Below the pieces are notes generated by a model that was not told where the DNA came from, did no database searches, and saw nothing but the letters and a program-made list of their open reading frames with translations. From assembly GCA_903821255.1 (NCBI GenBank), contig CAIJKT010000424.1, positions 1 through 5,152 of the forward strand: a DNA stretch of 5,152 nt. The letters run 5' to 3'. The DNA comes from an uncultured Lentisphaeria bacterium (GTDB taxonomy: Bacteria > Verrucomicrobiota > Lentisphaeria > Victivallales > Victivallaceae). The translations under genes and the position numbers were made by a program. Within the stretch, counting starts at the first letter, position 1, and each line of letters starts with the position of its first letter. This document shows positions 4,955 through 5,152 of this stretch, piece by piece.

Positions 4955-5152
4955 ATGTTTAAGTGTCACCGGAAAGACAATACCTCAAAGGCCTGGCGTT
5001 ACCTGTGCGGGTTGATTCAGGGGAACCGCGCGATGGGGGAAACAAAAAAACAGGTTTACTCCGCGGAGTATTACCAGTTGCAGCATTTTATTACCAACTC
5101 GCCCTGGGACAGCCGCCCCGTCATGGACAAGATCGCGCAGGATGCAGACCGG
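4955..5152 (+). CDS. IS701-type (DDE) transposase, N-terminal 66 residues, cut by window edge
   Basis: The transposase catalyses cut-and-paste movement of its insertion sequence. The visible part reads through KAWRYLCGLIQGNRAMGE (12-29) and then YYQLQHFITNSPWDSRPVMD (39-58). This matches the family N-terminal pattern of a short Gly-Leu segment followed by QLQHF-x-S-PWD, seen in IS701 and related DDE transposases. The DDE catalytic residues lie beyond the window. The ATG at 4955 is preceded by AAGGA (4940-4944) with a 10-nt spacer, and an in-frame TAA at 4919 blocks a longer protein. I cannot tell whether the gene is intact, and the family is assigned from the N-terminal pattern only (other IS4-like groups are possible). 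The left inverted repeat should lie within about 4797-4850. Confidence 0.8.
   Translation, partial: MFKCHRKDNTSKAWRYLCGLIQGNRAMGETKKQVYSAEYYQLQHFITNSPWDSRPVMDKIAQDADR

Noticed and set aside
1..5152. tRNA or rRNA genes, riboswitches, CRISPR arrays
   Set aside because: I looked for T-loop signatures, regular repeat-spacer patterns and known aptamer cores on both strands and saw none that hold up by eye.

Overview
The window looks like a stretch of bacterial chromosome with compact housekeeping genes, followed at the right by a looser, AT-richer region and the start of an insertion sequence. Coding parts are moderately GC-rich and intergenic parts are AT-rich. The RpiB-SHMT fusion, the divergent SerRS and TrmB versions, and the DUF975 membrane protein suggest an anaerobic PVC-group bacterium, perhaps Lentisphaerota (Victivallales-like). 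That assignment is recollection-based inference, because the sequence carries no taxonomic marker.

Positions 1-2862, minus strand, hold a tight three-gene set read in the order LMW protein phosphatase (YwlE-like), rpiB-glyA fusion, serS. The serS gene runs off the left edge. Gaps are 39 and 16 nt and there is a plausible promoter upstream at about 2979-2987, so this is probably one operon. Functionally it links ribose-5-phosphate isomerisation and serine/glycine/one-carbon metabolism (both feeding purine synthesis) with serine charging of tRNA. The phosphatase has the exact P-loop of the Bacillus protein-arginine phosphatase YwlE, and Bacillus subtilis also places ywlE next to rpiB (ywlF), ywlG and glyA.

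Positions 2863-3016 are a divergent promoter region with overlapping -10 elements on the two strands. Positions 3017-3676, plus strand, encode TrmB (tRNA m7G46 methyltransferase). Its stop codon overlaps the stop codon of a convergent minus-strand gene (3673-4320) for a DUF975-family multi-pass membrane protein. A GC-rich inverted repeat spans the meeting point.

Positions 4321-4954 contain no convincing intact gene. They hold an imperfect inverted repeat, a ribosome-binding site followed by a 17-codon signal-peptide-like ORF ended by TGA (minus strand), and a promoter/SD/ATG start (plus strand) that appears cut after a few codons. Positions 4955-5152 are the N-terminus of an IS701-type transposase that runs off the right edge. 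The most economical reading is that this element landed in a small gene starting at 4791, with CTAG at 4797-4800 as the possible target site.

Most worth following are the RpiB-SHMT fusion and the predicted phosphoarginine phosphatase beside it. Apart from these two, the window is mostly housekeeping, and I do not see a defence or other multi-gene novel system.
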